Assembly: GCA_036675565.1 (NCBI GenBank)
Contig: JAKFER010000247.1
Span: 1 to 31,287 of the forward strand
Reading direction: 5' to 3'
Origin: JACCYQ01 sp036675565
Lineage (GTDB): Bacteria; Bacteroidota; Bacteroidia; Chitinophagales; Chitinophagaceae
Length of the DNA: 31,287 bases
The translations under genes were made by a program, and so were the position numbers. Below, one piece after another: positions 22,872 to 31,287 of this stretch (the first letter of the stretch is position 1; each line of letters opens with the position of its first letter). The notes below the pieces were generated by a model. It was not told the DNA's origin and made no database searches. It saw only the letters and a program-made list of their open reading frames with translations.

Positions 22872-24341
22872 ATGCAAAGAATTCTTGTAATTGATGATGA
22901 CCGGGATATGTGTATGTTATTAAAACGCTTTCTTTCACGCCACGATTTTGAAGTGAACGAAGCACTTTCCGGCAAAAAAGCCATGGAAATTTTAAATACA
23001 TGGGAGCCCCACCTGGTATTAACAGATTTTCGTTTAGAAGATATGGATGGTAAAGTGATACTGGAAAAGATAAAGAATATGTATCCTTCCGTTCCGGTGA
23101 TCATCATAACAGGTTACAGCGATATAAAAACGGCTGTTGACGTTATAAAATCCGGTGCTTATGATTATATCACCAAGCCTTTGATTCCTGATGAAATTTT
23201 GATGACCATTAAAAAGGCACTCGTTAATCCGCAACCATTTGTTGCTGCTGAAAAATCAAATGGCCAGGCAGCTGAAAATAATACAGAGAAAAAACCCGCC
23301 CCGGTAAAAGAAGGACCTACACAGAAATATATTTTTGGTGATAGTGCAGCCTTCAAAAATATTATCCAGCAAATAGAAAGAGTAGCGCCTACTAATTACA
23401 GCATCATTGTTTATGGTGAAAGCGGTAGTGGTAAAGAAGCTATTGCACAACAAATTCACAAGAAAAGTATGCGCAGCAACAAACCTTTTGTTGCCATTGA
23501 TTGTGGTGCACTTTCAAAAGAATTGGCAGGCAGTGAACTGTTTGGTCATGAAAAAGGTTCATTCACCGGTGCTATTAACCAGAAAATAGGCAATTTTGAA
23601 ATTGCCAATGGCGGAACAATTTTCCTGGATGAAGTAGGTAATCTTAGTTATGATATCCAGGTGGCTTTATTAAGGGTTGTACAGGAAAGAAAAATGCGGC
23701 GTGTAGGTGGCGTAAAAGATATTGAACTGGATGTACGCATCATCGTGGCGAGTAATGAAAAACTTTGGGATGCCGCCCGCCAGGGAAAATTCCGCGAAGA
23801 CCTTTATCACCGCTTTAATGAATTTACTATTGATGTTCCACCACTTCGTGAAAGAAAAGAAGACATTATGGTATTTGCATACCATTTCCTCAAACTGACC
23901 AATGAAGAATTAAATAAAAATGTCCAGGGATTCAGCCAGGAAGTGGAAGATATTTTCAGGCGTTATGTATGGTATGGTAACCTGCGTGAAATGAAGAATG
24001 TTGTTAAGAGAGCAACCTTGCTTACAGATGGTGATATCATAGAAGCGCACTGCCTTCCGTTTGAAATCTCCAATTTTTCTAAATTACAATTTGACCAGCA
24101 GCCGGAGCCCACTCATGAAAATCATGACCAGCCGTTTCACCCTGAATCAAATTTATCAGGTCAATCCAGGACTACACCCATAAACCTGAAAGCCGCAGGT
24201 ATTGATGCTGAATATGAAGCCATTTTGCAAGCATTAAAAAAAGTGAATTTCAACAAAAGTAAAGCAGCTAAGCTGTTGAATATTGATAGAAAGACATTAT
24301 ATAATAAGATGAAGCTCTATAATGAGTTCAACAATGGTTAA
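22872..24341 (+). CDS. Sigma-54-dependent response regulator (NtrC family)
   Basis: This 489-residue activator has a receiver domain (1-120, phosphoacceptor D52 in VLTDFRLEDMDG, acidic pair in VIDDDRD), a linker, an AAA+ domain and a Fis-type DNA-binding domain. The Walker A is GESGSGKE (182-189), the sigma-54 contact loop is GSFTGA (229-234; the usual form is GAFTGA) and the Walker B lies in GGTIFLDEVGN. The C-terminus KSKAAKLLNIDRKTLYNKMK is the helix-turn-helix. On phosphorylation it should form a ring that drives open-complex formation by RpoN, whose gene is directly upstream. The next kinase gene starts two bases after its stop codon. Confidence 0.95.
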   Translation: MQRILVIDDDRDMCMLLKRFLSRHDFEVNEALSGKKAMEILNTWEPHLVLTDFRLEDMDGKVILEKIKNMYPSVPVIIITGYSDIKTAVDVIKSGAYDYITKPLIPDEILMTIKKALVNPQPFVAAEKSNGQAAENNTEKKPAPVKEGPTQKYIFGDSAAFKNIIQQIERVAPTNYSIIVYGESGSGKEAIAQQIHKKSMRSNKPFVAIDCGALSKELAGSELFGHEKGSFTGAINQKIGNFEIANGGTIFLDEVGNLSYDIQVALLRVVQERKMRRVGGVKDIELDVRIIVASNEKLWDAARQGKFREDLYHRFNEFTIDVPPLRERKEDIMVFAYHFLKLTNEELNKNVQGFSQEVEDIFRRYVWYGNLREMKNVVKRATLLTDGDIIEAHCLPFEISNFSKLQFDQQPEPTHENHDQPFHPESNLSGQSRTTPINLKAAGIDAEYEAILQALKKVNFNKSKAAKLLNIDRKTLYNKMKLYNEFNNG

Positions 24342-24343
24342 CC

Positions 24344-25945
24344 ATGGGTGAAAAGACCATAAAAGCAGGAACGGACCTGGTGAAAATTTTGGTGGATAAT
24401 GGAAAAGGGTCGGAAGCTATCCTTCAAAAGCTCTCCGATCTTTTTCCTGCTATCGTTTTTATGTACCATACTAATGATGGCAAAATCACTTTCTTAAATG
24501 ATAAGATTCAATCCTTTCTTGGTTACACCCATTCAGATCCTGGTAAATTATATAACGACCTGTTATTATTTATTTCTCCTGAAGACAGGCTGATAGTACA
24601 AGAGATTCTTTCCCATTTTAAAAACGAGGATAGAAATGAAACCTTATCATTTAATTGTCACTTGTTAACAAAAGACGGAAGCCGTGTTCTTTATAAGTTT
24701 GAAGGTACCGTGGTAGATAAAAATGAACAGGGTAAACCTCAAAATATATTATTTGCAGCCAGCCAGGTTACGAACCAGGTAGCGATTAATGATGATTTGT
24801 TGAACTTTAAGGCATTGATGCGTGAAAATGAAAGCCTGTTAAAGTATGGCACCTGGGAATACGATTTTGCAACAGAAACTATTCACTGGTCCGATGGAAT
24901 GTATCTCTTGTTTGGTTACGACCCGGTAAAGGACAGGGGACGCCTGAAAGTAGATGAAGATATTTATTTCAAACACATGGAGCCGGTCCAGTTAAAGACA
25001 CTGCTGGAAAAAAGAAAAATGTTTTTGGAAAAAAATATTAGTGAATATACCTGGGAGTATGAAATTTACATTAATGATCATAAAGATCAGAAAAGAATAG
25101 AATCGTATAGCCGGCTGGTGCGGGATCAAAAGGGGAACCCAATACAGGTTATAGGTACAAGCCGTGATATTACCCGGTTAAGAGCATATGAAAGAACCCT
25201 GGAAGAAAAAGTTAAGGATCTTGATCGCAGTAATAAAGAGCTGGAAGAATTTGCCTACATCGCATCGCATGACCTTCAGGAGCCGTTGAGAAAGCTAACC
25301 ACCTTTAGTGAACGTTTGCAACAAAAATTTTCTGATCGCCTGAATGATGACGGCAATGCATATATTGATCGGATGCTGAATGCTACCGGTAATATGCGGA
25401 TGCTGATCGATAATTTATTAGAGTATTCCAGGACAACAAGTTCAAATGTCAATGCTGAAAAATGCCAGCTTAATGCAGTAGTTAAAAAAGCTTTGAACGA
25501 TTTAGAACTAACCATTGAAGAAACGAATACTTTGGTTGAAATTGGAGAACTGCCCACTATAGAATGCGTTCCGGGACAGCTTAGCCAGTTGTTTATTAAC
25601 ATCATCGGCAATGCCATCAAATTCCGGGTTCCGGATAAACAGCCAGTTATAAAAATTCAAAGCAGGCAGCTTACAGCCAAAGAGATATCTTATCATTTGC
25701 TTGATGAATCCAGGAATTGGTACCGGATCACCATTTCTGATAATGGAATTGGATTTGAAGAAGAATATTCGAGGAAAATTTTCCAGATATTTCAAAGATT
25801 GCACAGCAAAGCGGAGTATCCAGGCACCGGTATAGGACTCTCCATTTGCAAAAAAATTGTGGACCACCATAAAGGTGTCATTTATGCAGATGGTAAGCCA
25901 TTGCAAGGTGCAACCTTTACCATCATTTTACCCGAAACCCAATAA
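24344..25945 (+). CDS. PAS-domain sensor histidine kinase
   Basis: This 533-residue soluble kinase has no predicted membrane helix. Two PAS-like regions (about residues 25-135 and 150-280) precede the dimerisation domain with the H-box FAYIASHDLQEPLRK (H309) and the ATPase domain with GQLSQLFINIIGNAIKFR (N box), ISDNGIGFEE and GTGIGLSICKKIV. The signal is therefore probably cytoplasmic, such as a small molecule or redox state. It starts two bases after the activator gene and ten bases before the next kinase, so it is likely to phosphorylate the NtrC-type regulator. It resembles the light/oxygen-sensing kinases that partner with Rcp1-type receivers. Confidence 0.93.
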   Translation: MGEKTIKAGTDLVKILVDNGKGSEAILQKLSDLFPAIVFMYHTNDGKITFLNDKIQSFLGYTHSDPGKLYNDLLLFISPEDRLIVQEILSHFKNEDRNETLSFNCHLLTKDGSRVLYKFEGTVVDKNEQGKPQNILFAASQVTNQVAINDDLLNFKALMRENESLLKYGTWEYDFATETIHWSDGMYLLFGYDPVKDRGRLKVDEDIYFKHMEPVQLKTLLEKRKMFLEKNISEYTWEYEIYINDHKDQKRIESYSRLVRDQKGNPIQVIGTSRDITRLRAYERTLEEKVKDLDRSNKELEEFAYIASHDLQEPLRKLTTFSERLQQKFSDRLNDDGNAYIDRMLNATGNMRMLIDNLLEYSRTTSSNVNAEKCQLNAVVKKALNDLELTIEETNTLVEIGELPTIECVPGQLSQLFINIIGNAIKFRVPDKQPVIKIQSRQLTAKEISYHLLDESRNWYRITISDNGIGFEEEYSRKIFQIFQRLHSKAEYPGTGIGLSICKKIVDHHKGVIYADGKPLQGATFTIILPETQ

Positions 25946-25955
25946 AAATTCTTTA

Positions 25956-27392
25956 ATGCCATCCTCAAAAAATACAACACGTATCCTGATCATAGATGAT
26001 GATGAAGATGATTTTTTCATTACGAGTGAATACATCAAACAAATAGATTCGAATACTTTTGAAATTGAATGGTGTTATAATTATTCACAGGCGCTGGAAA
26101 GAATGCGCACCCATGAATTTGATCTCTACCTGGTGGATTACCGCTTAGGAGCAAAAACAGGTATCGATCTTTTGAAGGAAGCTATTGAAATGGAATGTGA
26201 AGAACCGATCGTATTGTTAACCGGTAAAGGAAACCAATCGATTGATAAGGAAGCGATGCATATAGGCGCAGCAGACTACCTGGTGAAAACTGAGCTGAGC
26301 ACTGAAAAACTTGAACGTTGTATCAGATATTCGCTGGAGAGATCTTCATCTCTAAAAGCTTTAAAAGCCAACGAAAGAAAATACCGCAGTATGTTCGAAC
26401 ATTCGAAGGATGCGGTATTTGTTGCCAATGAAGATCTGCGATTTAAACATGCAAACAAAGCCACATCAGAATTGACTGGTTATGCACCCGAAGAATTGAT
26501 CACCATGGGACTAGCAGATTTTATTCCAAAAGACCAGTATGATAAGATCATTCAACAACTGGAAACAAAGAATGAAATTTTTGATGTTGAAATTGAATTA
26601 ACAGGAAAAGGCAATATTAAAAGAACCTGTATTTTATCTGCTGCCAAACAGTTTGATGAAGAAAGCACCTACCTGCAGGGAATGATCCACGATATCACTT
26701 TATTAAAAAAAGCTGAAAAGGCCACTTTGCAAGCAGAGAAACTGGCCGCAGCCGGTCGCCTGGTGCGTACATTGGCACATGAAGTAAGAAACCCGCTGAA
26801 TAATATTAATTTATCCGTTGAACAATTACAGCATGAAGCGATAGATGATAAATTTTCCCCTTACCTGCAGATCATAGATCGCAATAGTAAACGGATTGGT
26901 GGATTGATCACGGAATTGTTGAATTCCTCCAGGCCCGCAGAAATGAAACTGGAGAAAAAATTATTGCAGGGGATTCTTGATGAAACGGTATCTGAAGCGC
27001 TGGATCGCATCACATTGCAGAAAATTAAAATGCAGATCAAATATGATGAAAGACCTGCATACATTATTGCGGATAAAGAAAAATTAAAGATCGCTTTTCT
27101 AAATATCATCATTAACTCCATTGAAGCAATGGAAGAAGAAAAAGGCATTTTGAAAATTGGAGTTGAATTTGGGAAAGACATGCATACCGTAACCATTGCA
27201 GATAACGGGACGGGTGTGAACGAAGAAAATTTAAGCCGCTTGTTTGAACCTTATTTCACATCAAAAAGAAATGGTATGGGGTTGGGATTAGCTGCAACTT
27301 TAAATATCATTCAATCTCATAAAGCGCAAATTGAAGTTAATTCGATGGTGAATATAGGCACCAAGTTTACGGTGAGTTTTCCTGTAGCATAA
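25956..27392 (+). CDS. Receiver-PAS histidine kinase (hybrid, N-terminal receiver)
   Basis: The 478-residue protein starts at the ATG at 25956 (MPSSKNTTRILIIDDDED), ten bases after the preceding stop codon; a longer frame overlaps the upstream gene and is less likely. Order: receiver domain (phosphoacceptor D61 in LYLVDYRLGAKTG), PAS domain (about 135-255), H-box LVRTLAHEVRNPLNN (H275), and ATPase domain with LNIIINSIEAME, IADNGTGVNEE and GMGLGLAATLN. The N-terminal receiver makes it a candidate acceptor and kinase in a phosphorelay. Two kinases and an NtrC activator in one unit suggest integration of two signals. A strong terminator follows (27421-27448). Confidence 0.93.
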   Translation: MPSSKNTTRILIIDDDEDDFFITSEYIKQIDSNTFEIEWCYNYSQALERMRTHEFDLYLVDYRLGAKTGIDLLKEAIEMECEEPIVLLTGKGNQSIDKEAMHIGAADYLVKTELSTEKLERCIRYSLERSSSLKALKANERKYRSMFEHSKDAVFVANEDLRFKHANKATSELTGYAPEELITMGLADFIPKDQYDKIIQQLETKNEIFDVEIELTGKGNIKRTCILSAAKQFDEESTYLQGMIHDITLLKKAEKATLQAEKLAAAGRLVRTLAHEVRNPLNNINLSVEQLQHEAIDDKFSPYLQIIDRNSKRIGGLITELLNSSRPAEMKLEKKLLQGILDETVSEALDRITLQKIKMQIKYDERPAYIIADKEKLKIAFLNIIINSIEAMEEEKGILKIGVEFGKDMHTVTIADNGTGVNEENLSRLFEPYFTSKRNGMGLGLAATLNIIQSHKAQIEVNSMVNIGTKFTVSFPVA

Positions 27393-27420
27393 AAACCAAA
27401 TAAGACGTTGTATAAAATTA

Positions 27421-27448
27421 AAAGCTTCGGTAGATACCGAAGCTTTTT
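27421..27448 (+). terminator. Intrinsic terminator at the end of the rpoN operon
   Basis: AAAGCTTCGGTA (27421-27432) pairs with TACCGAAGCTTT (27435-27446) and is followed by Ts, a clear rho-independent terminator 29 bases after the last kinase stop codon. It separates the signalling operon from ku-ligD. Confidence 0.92.
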
Positions 27449-27675
27449 CCCGTTTAACCGTCCTTAATTAAAAACCCTAAATCGTTTATAATAAATATTT
27501 TGAAGTAATGTTTCTTACATAATTATTACGAAAAACCATACCAATTTATTTTTCAGGTTCCTGTATTAATAATCCTGCATCTTACTGTAGAGTCAATTCT
27601 ACATTACCCGTTACATAGCGAAAATGATTGCTCATCTGGCATAGATTTTTTTATTTATATTTTAAATCTACAGAT

Positions 27676-28449
27676 ATGAGAGCGATATGGACAGGGTCGA
27701 TTGGATTCGGCCTGGTAAACATCCCGGTAAAAATGTTCAGTGCTGTTCAGGCAAGCGAACTGGACCTGGATATGCTGGATAAAAAAGATCATGCAAACAT
27801 AAAATTCCAAAGAGTAAATGCAAACACAGGCAAAGTTGTACCCTATGAAAACATTGTGAAAGGATATAAAATGGATGATCAGTATGTAGTGTTAACAGAT
27901 GAAGATTTTGAAAAAGCAAGTCCGGAAAAATCAAAGGTTATAGAGATTGAACAATTCGTGGATATCAAATCCATTGACAGTATGTTTTATGAAACACCCT
28001 ATTACCTGGAGCCGGATAAATCAGGTGTTCGACCCTATGCATTACTGAGAGACGCGTTAAAGAAATCAGGAAAAGCAGGATTAGGTAATTATGTAATGCG
28101 GACCAAACAAAGCCTGGGGGTAATTAAAGTGATCAATGATGTATTGGTTTTACAAAAAATAAGATTCGCTGAAGAAATCAGGAAGCCGGATGAATTAAAT
28201 ATTCCCGACACAGCCAGCAAACCCGCGGAATTAAAAATGGCTCTTGCACTCATTGATCAATTAAGCGGAAAGTTCGACATTGAAAAACATAAAGATACCT
28301 ATACCGAGCAGTTAATGAAACTGATTAAGGCCAAAGCCAAGGGTAAAAAATTCACTGCACCTGCTATGCGGGTTGTACACTCTAAATCTAAAGACCTGAT
28401 GGCGCAGTTAAAAGAAAGTCTTGAAACGAAAACCAGAAAAGCCTCCTGA
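27676..28449 (+). CDS. ku: Ku-like DNA end-binding protein
   Basis: This 257-residue bacterial Ku homodimer subunit binds double-strand DNA ends and recruits LigD in non-homologous end joining. The ATG at 27676 begins MRAIWTGSIGFGLVNIPVKM, a near-invariant Ku start, so the upstream ATG at 27628 is rejected. Other family segments are YEDIVKGYK-like (YENIVKGYKMDDQYVVLTDEDF), YYLEPDKSGVRPYALLRDAL and the C-terminal lysine-rich tail. The stop codon overlaps the ligD start by one base (TGATG), so translation is coupled. The genes are the only double-strand-break joining system in the window. Confidence 0.96.
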   Translation: MRAIWTGSIGFGLVNIPVKMFSAVQASELDLDMLDKKDHANIKFQRVNANTGKVVPYENIVKGYKMDDQYVVLTDEDFEKASPEKSKVIEIEQFVDIKSIDSMFYETPYYLEPDKSGVRPYALLRDALKKSGKAGLGNYVMRTKQSLGVIKVINDVLVLQKIRFAEEIRKPDELNIPDTASKPAELKMALALIDQLSGKFDIEKHKDTYTEQLMKLIKAKAKGKKFTAPAMRVVHSKSKDLMAQLKESLETKTRKAS

Positions 28450-31229
28450 TGACGCTGACAAAATATAAACAGAAAAGAAAATTTCAGGATACACCGGAAC
28501 CCTCGGGAAGCAAAAGCAAGGATAAGAAATACCGGTTCGTTGTACAAAGACATCATGCAAGCCGCTTGCATTATGATTTCAGGTTAGAGTTGGATGGTGT
28601 GCTTAAAAGTTGGGCTGTGCCCAAAGGTCCTTCGCTGAACCCAAAAGATAAGCGGCTAGCCATGATGGTTGAAGATCATCCCGTGGATTATATCAGTTTT
28701 GAAGGAGAAATTCCAAAAGGGAATTATGGTGCGGGTATGGTCATGATCTGGGACCAGGGAACGTTTACACCCATTAATGAAAACAGCGAACCGATTACAG
28801 AAAAGCAGGCCCTGGCTTCTCTTAAAAAAGGACAAATTAAATTCAGTATTAAGGGCAAAAAATTAAAAGGAGAATTTGCCCTAGTAAAAATAAAAAATGA
28901 TCAGTCTAGCGGCGATCCGTGGCTGCTGGTAAAGCACCGGGATAAATATGCTGTTGATGATCAATACAGCAGCGAAGATTTTGTATCTGCCAAAGACAAA
29001 AAAGCTGGAGAAAAAAAAAAGGAGGAACCTGACCCTCCCCGACCCCGCGTAAACATTCGATTTCCAAAATCGTCCATGAAGCTGGCAGATTATCACAAAC
29101 CCATGCTGGCAACCTTAACGGATAATCCATTTGATGATAAGGAATGGATCTATGAAATTAAGTGGGACGGTTACCGAGCCGTAGCAGAAGTAAATAAAGG
29201 AAAAGTAAAATTCTATTCACGCAATGGACTTTCATTTATTGACAAGTTCGCTGTGATTACAGAATCATTAAAAAATATAAAACATTCGGTAATACTGGAT
29301 GGTGAGGTTGTTTTGCTGAATGACAATAAACCGGATTTTCAAAAATTACAACAGTATGAAGACAACTATGATATGCCGCTGGTTTATTACGTTTTCGACA
29401 TGTTAAGCCTGGATGGAAAAAATTTAAAGAGCCTGCCTTTAATTGACCGGAAAGAACTGTTGCAAAAATTGCTGGAAGAAAATAATGACCCCGTAATTCG
29501 GTTTTCGGATCATATAACGGAAACAGGCAACGCTTTTTTCGAAATGGTCAAAAAAAACAACCTGGAAGGTATCATTGCTAAAAAAGCGGATAGTGAATAC
29601 ACGGAAGGTTATCGATCCAAACAATGGCTTAAGATCAAATACCAGTTGAACAGGGAAGCTATTATTGCAGGTTACACCAAACCCAGGGGAAGCCGGAAAC
29701 ATTTTGGTGCATTGATACTGGCACAATATGAAGATGACAAACTGGTTTATATGGGTCATACCGGAACCGGATTTGACCAAAAAATGCTGAAAGCCCTATG
29801 GGACAAAATGCAGCCTTTGGTCATTAAAGATTCACCTTTTGATGAAAAAATAAAAACCAATATGCCCGTAACCTGGTTAAAACCAAGGCTGGTTTGCCAG
29901 GTAAGTTATACGGAGATTACGGCGGATGGAAAATTAAGACATCCCGTTTATATGGGTTTAAGAGAAGATAAAAGTTCTAAGGAAGTGAAACAGGAAACCG
30001 AACAACCAGTGAAAAGCAAATCGATTAAAACAATGGCTAAAAAAGCAGTTACAAAGAAGAACACTAAAAAAGCTGTAGCTAAGAAGGCTGTCAAAAAAGT
30101 TGCGGTAAAAAAAACTCCAGTAAAAAAAGCTGGTGCTAAAACTGCTGTCAATAATCCTGCTTCTAAAACCGCCAGTAAAAAATCACCAAAAAAGAACGCT
30201 TCAAAACCCTCGGTAAAAAAAACCGGAACTAAAGCAGTTCTGAAAAAAACGGCACCATCCAAAAAAGCTGAAACGAATAAAACCAGGCAAACGTCTGAAG
30301 AACTGGTATCGCCTAATGATAAAGGTGATAAAAAAATTGTAGTAGAAAACAGGACCCTAACCCTTACCAGCCTGGATAAAATCTACTACCCTGCAGATGG
30401 TTATACAAAAGCGGATATACTTTCTTATTATGAAAAAGTAGGACCTTATATTTTACCTTATTTACAAAACCGTCCATTGTCTTTGTTAAGGCACCCGAAC
30501 GGAATTGAGGAAGAAGGTTTTTTTCAAAAAAATGTTGGCGGACAATCACCCGACTGGATGAATAAAATTGATATTCATTCAGATTCTGGCAATAAGGTGA
30601 TTCATTATGTGATGTGCAACGATCTTCCTTCACTTTTATACATTGCCAATTTGGGATGCATTGAAATGAATCCATGGAACTCAACGGAGTCTGCAATAGA
30701 AAATCCTACCTGGATGGTAATTGATATTGATCCTGCGGATAAAAATACTTTTGACCAGGTTATTGAAACAGCTAATATGACCAAACAGGTTTTAGACCAG
30801 GCGGGTGCTGATTGTTATTGTAAAACTTCGGGCGCCACCGGGTTGCATGTATATGTACCTATGGGTAACCGTTATACTTATGACCAGGTTAAGGAATTTG
30901 GAGAGATCATCGCTATGCTGGTACAGGAGCAATTACCCGAATTCACAAGCATTGAACGATCGCTGAAAAAAAGAGGACAAAAAATATATGTAGATTTTTT
31001 ACAAAACCGGCGCGGACAAACTTTAGCAACTGCTTACAGTGCCCGTCCCAAACCCGGTGCAACGGTTTCCACTCCATTGCATTGGAAAGAAGTAAAAAAA
31101 GGATTGCATCCATCCCAGTTTGACATTAAAAACACCCTTAAAAGAATTGAAAAAAATGGCGATCTTTTTAAGGGCGTCCTGGGCAAAGGAATCGACTTAC
31201 ATAAATGCCTGAAGAAGCTGGGGGCTTAA
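28449..31229 (+). CDS. ligD: Multifunctional NHEJ DNA ligase LigD (PE-LIG-POL)
   Basis: This 926-residue enzyme is built in the order 3'-phosphoesterase, ligase, polymerase. The PE domain is at about residues 28-175 with VVQRHHASRLHYDFRLELDG (H35, H36, H41, D43) and IPKGNYGAGMV. The ligase is at about 210-515; its adenylated lysine is K238 in YEIKWDGYR, and LDGEVVLL and GIIAKKADSEY follow. A 95-residue linker (521-614) is made almost entirely of K, A, V, T, P and S, like histone H1 tails. The polymerase domain (about 625-926) contains PADGYTKADILSYY, catalytic D759 and D761 in VIDIDPADK, and SIERSLKKRGQKIYVDFLQN. Together the domains clean ends, add nucleotides and seal breaks. It is coupled to ku. 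Confidence 0.96.
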   Translation: MTLTKYKQKRKFQDTPEPSGSKSKDKKYRFVVQRHHASRLHYDFRLELDGVLKSWAVPKGPSLNPKDKRLAMMVEDHPVDYISFEGEIPKGNYGAGMVMIWDQGTFTPINENSEPITEKQALASLKKGQIKFSIKGKKLKGEFALVKIKNDQSSGDPWLLVKHRDKYAVDDQYSSEDFVSAKDKKAGEKKKEEPDPPRPRVNIRFPKSSMKLADYHKPMLATLTDNPFDDKEWIYEIKWDGYRAVAEVNKGKVKFYSRNGLSFIDKFAVITESLKNIKHSVILDGEVVLLNDNKPDFQKLQQYEDNYDMPLVYYVFDMLSLDGKNLKSLPLIDRKELLQKLLEENNDPVIRFSDHITETGNAFFEMVKKNNLEGIIAKKADSEYTEGYRSKQWLKIKYQLNREAIIAGYTKPRGSRKHFGALILAQYEDDKLVYMGHTGTGFDQKMLKALWDKMQPLVIKDSPFDEKIKTNMPVTWLKPRLVCQVSYTEITADGKLRHPVYMGLREDKSSKEVKQETEQPVKSKSIKTMAKKAVTKKNTKKAVAKKAVKKVAVKKTPVKKAGAKTAVNNPASKTASKKSPKKNASKPSVKKTGTKAVLKKTAPSKKAETNKTRQTSEELVSPNDKGDKKIVVENRTLTLTSLDKIYYPADGYTKADILSYYEKVGPYILPYLQNRPLSLLRHPNGIEEEGFFQKNVGGQSPDWMNKIDIHSDSGNKVIHYVMCNDLPSLLYIANLGCIEMNPWNSTESAIENPTWMVIDIDPADKNTFDQVIETANMTKQVLDQAGADCYCKTSGATGLHVYVPMGNRYTYDQVKEFGEIIAMLVQEQLPEFTSIERSLKKRGQKIYVDFLQNRRGQTLATAYSARPKPGATVSTPLHWKEVKKGLHPSQFDIKNTLKRIEKNGDLFKGVLGKGIDLHKCLKKLGA

Positions 31230-31287
31230 TTTAACAATGAATAATTTGACAATTTGAAAATGAAGAGAATGTAATATGAAAAAGGAA
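31230..31287. repeat. Low-complexity CAATTTGACAATT-type repeat after ligD
   Basis: The last 58 bases contain no gene. Bases 31243-31264 match 7709-7730 at 21 of 22 positions. No terminator hairpin is visible before the window ends. Confidence 0.6.

Noticed and set aside
29948..30262. Minus-strand frame of 104 codons rich in phenylalanine and alanine
   Set aside because: It is the complement of the lysine-rich LigD linker (AAA codons read as TTT), so its membrane-like look is an artefact.

Overview
The window looks like a chromosomal segment of a Bacteroidota bacterium, probably close to Chitinophagaceae. The evidence is AT-rich intergenic DNA with TTTG-type promoter boxes, little use of Shine-Dalgarno sites, a DUF5916-type outer-membrane barrel protein, a DUF6728-like small protein, PE-LIG-POL order in LigD, and short dispersed A/T-rich repeats between genes. 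No rRNA, tRNA, CRISPR array, transposase or phage structural gene was seen.

Layout. Positions 1-290 hold a run of seven small hairpins with no coding sequence. Two membrane protein genes follow (454-1583): an unknown protein and a DoxX-like protein with a cysteine-rich tail. On the minus strand (7609-1751) lies a complete seven-gene Mrp/Mnh cation/proton antiporter operon, mrpABCDEFG. Diverging from it are two genes of the 'ligase-associated' DNA repair set: an Lhr-like DEXH helicase and the PdeM phosphoesterase. A 350-bp repeat-filled gap separates them, and the exonuclease and ligase partners are absent. Next come an outer-membrane DUF5916 protein and an XRE/S24 (LexA-like) regulator on the minus strand, then surE, a small membrane protein and lpxB on the plus strand.

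From 17.1 to 21.2 kb is a group of small envelope, stress and signalling genes: a DUF6728-like protein, two single-domain response regulators, a YtxH protein, a holin-like protein and a hypothetical protein (resembling the enterobacterial yqjD-yqjE module), an acidic disordered protein, a DUF1328 miniprotein and a short-chain dehydrogenase resembling general stress proteins. From 21.4 to 27.4 kb, rpoN (sigma-54) is followed by a sigma-54 activator and two PAS histidine kinases in one tight run that ends at a clear terminator. The window closes with Ku and LigD, a complete two-gene NHEJ system. Its LigD carries a histone-H1-like lysine-rich linker between the ligase and polymerase domains.

The items most worth a second look are the hairpin array at the left edge; a low-complexity stretch inside the Lhr helicase that resembles the intergenic repeats and was apparently acquired in frame; a shared promoter-like motif (AGTTTGGC-N8-TTATA) before a response regulator and the DUF1328 gene; related palindromes on both sides of the S24 regulator gene; and a 280-bp segment with inverted ends between lhr and pdeM. 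All functional statements are read from sequence motifs; no searches were run.
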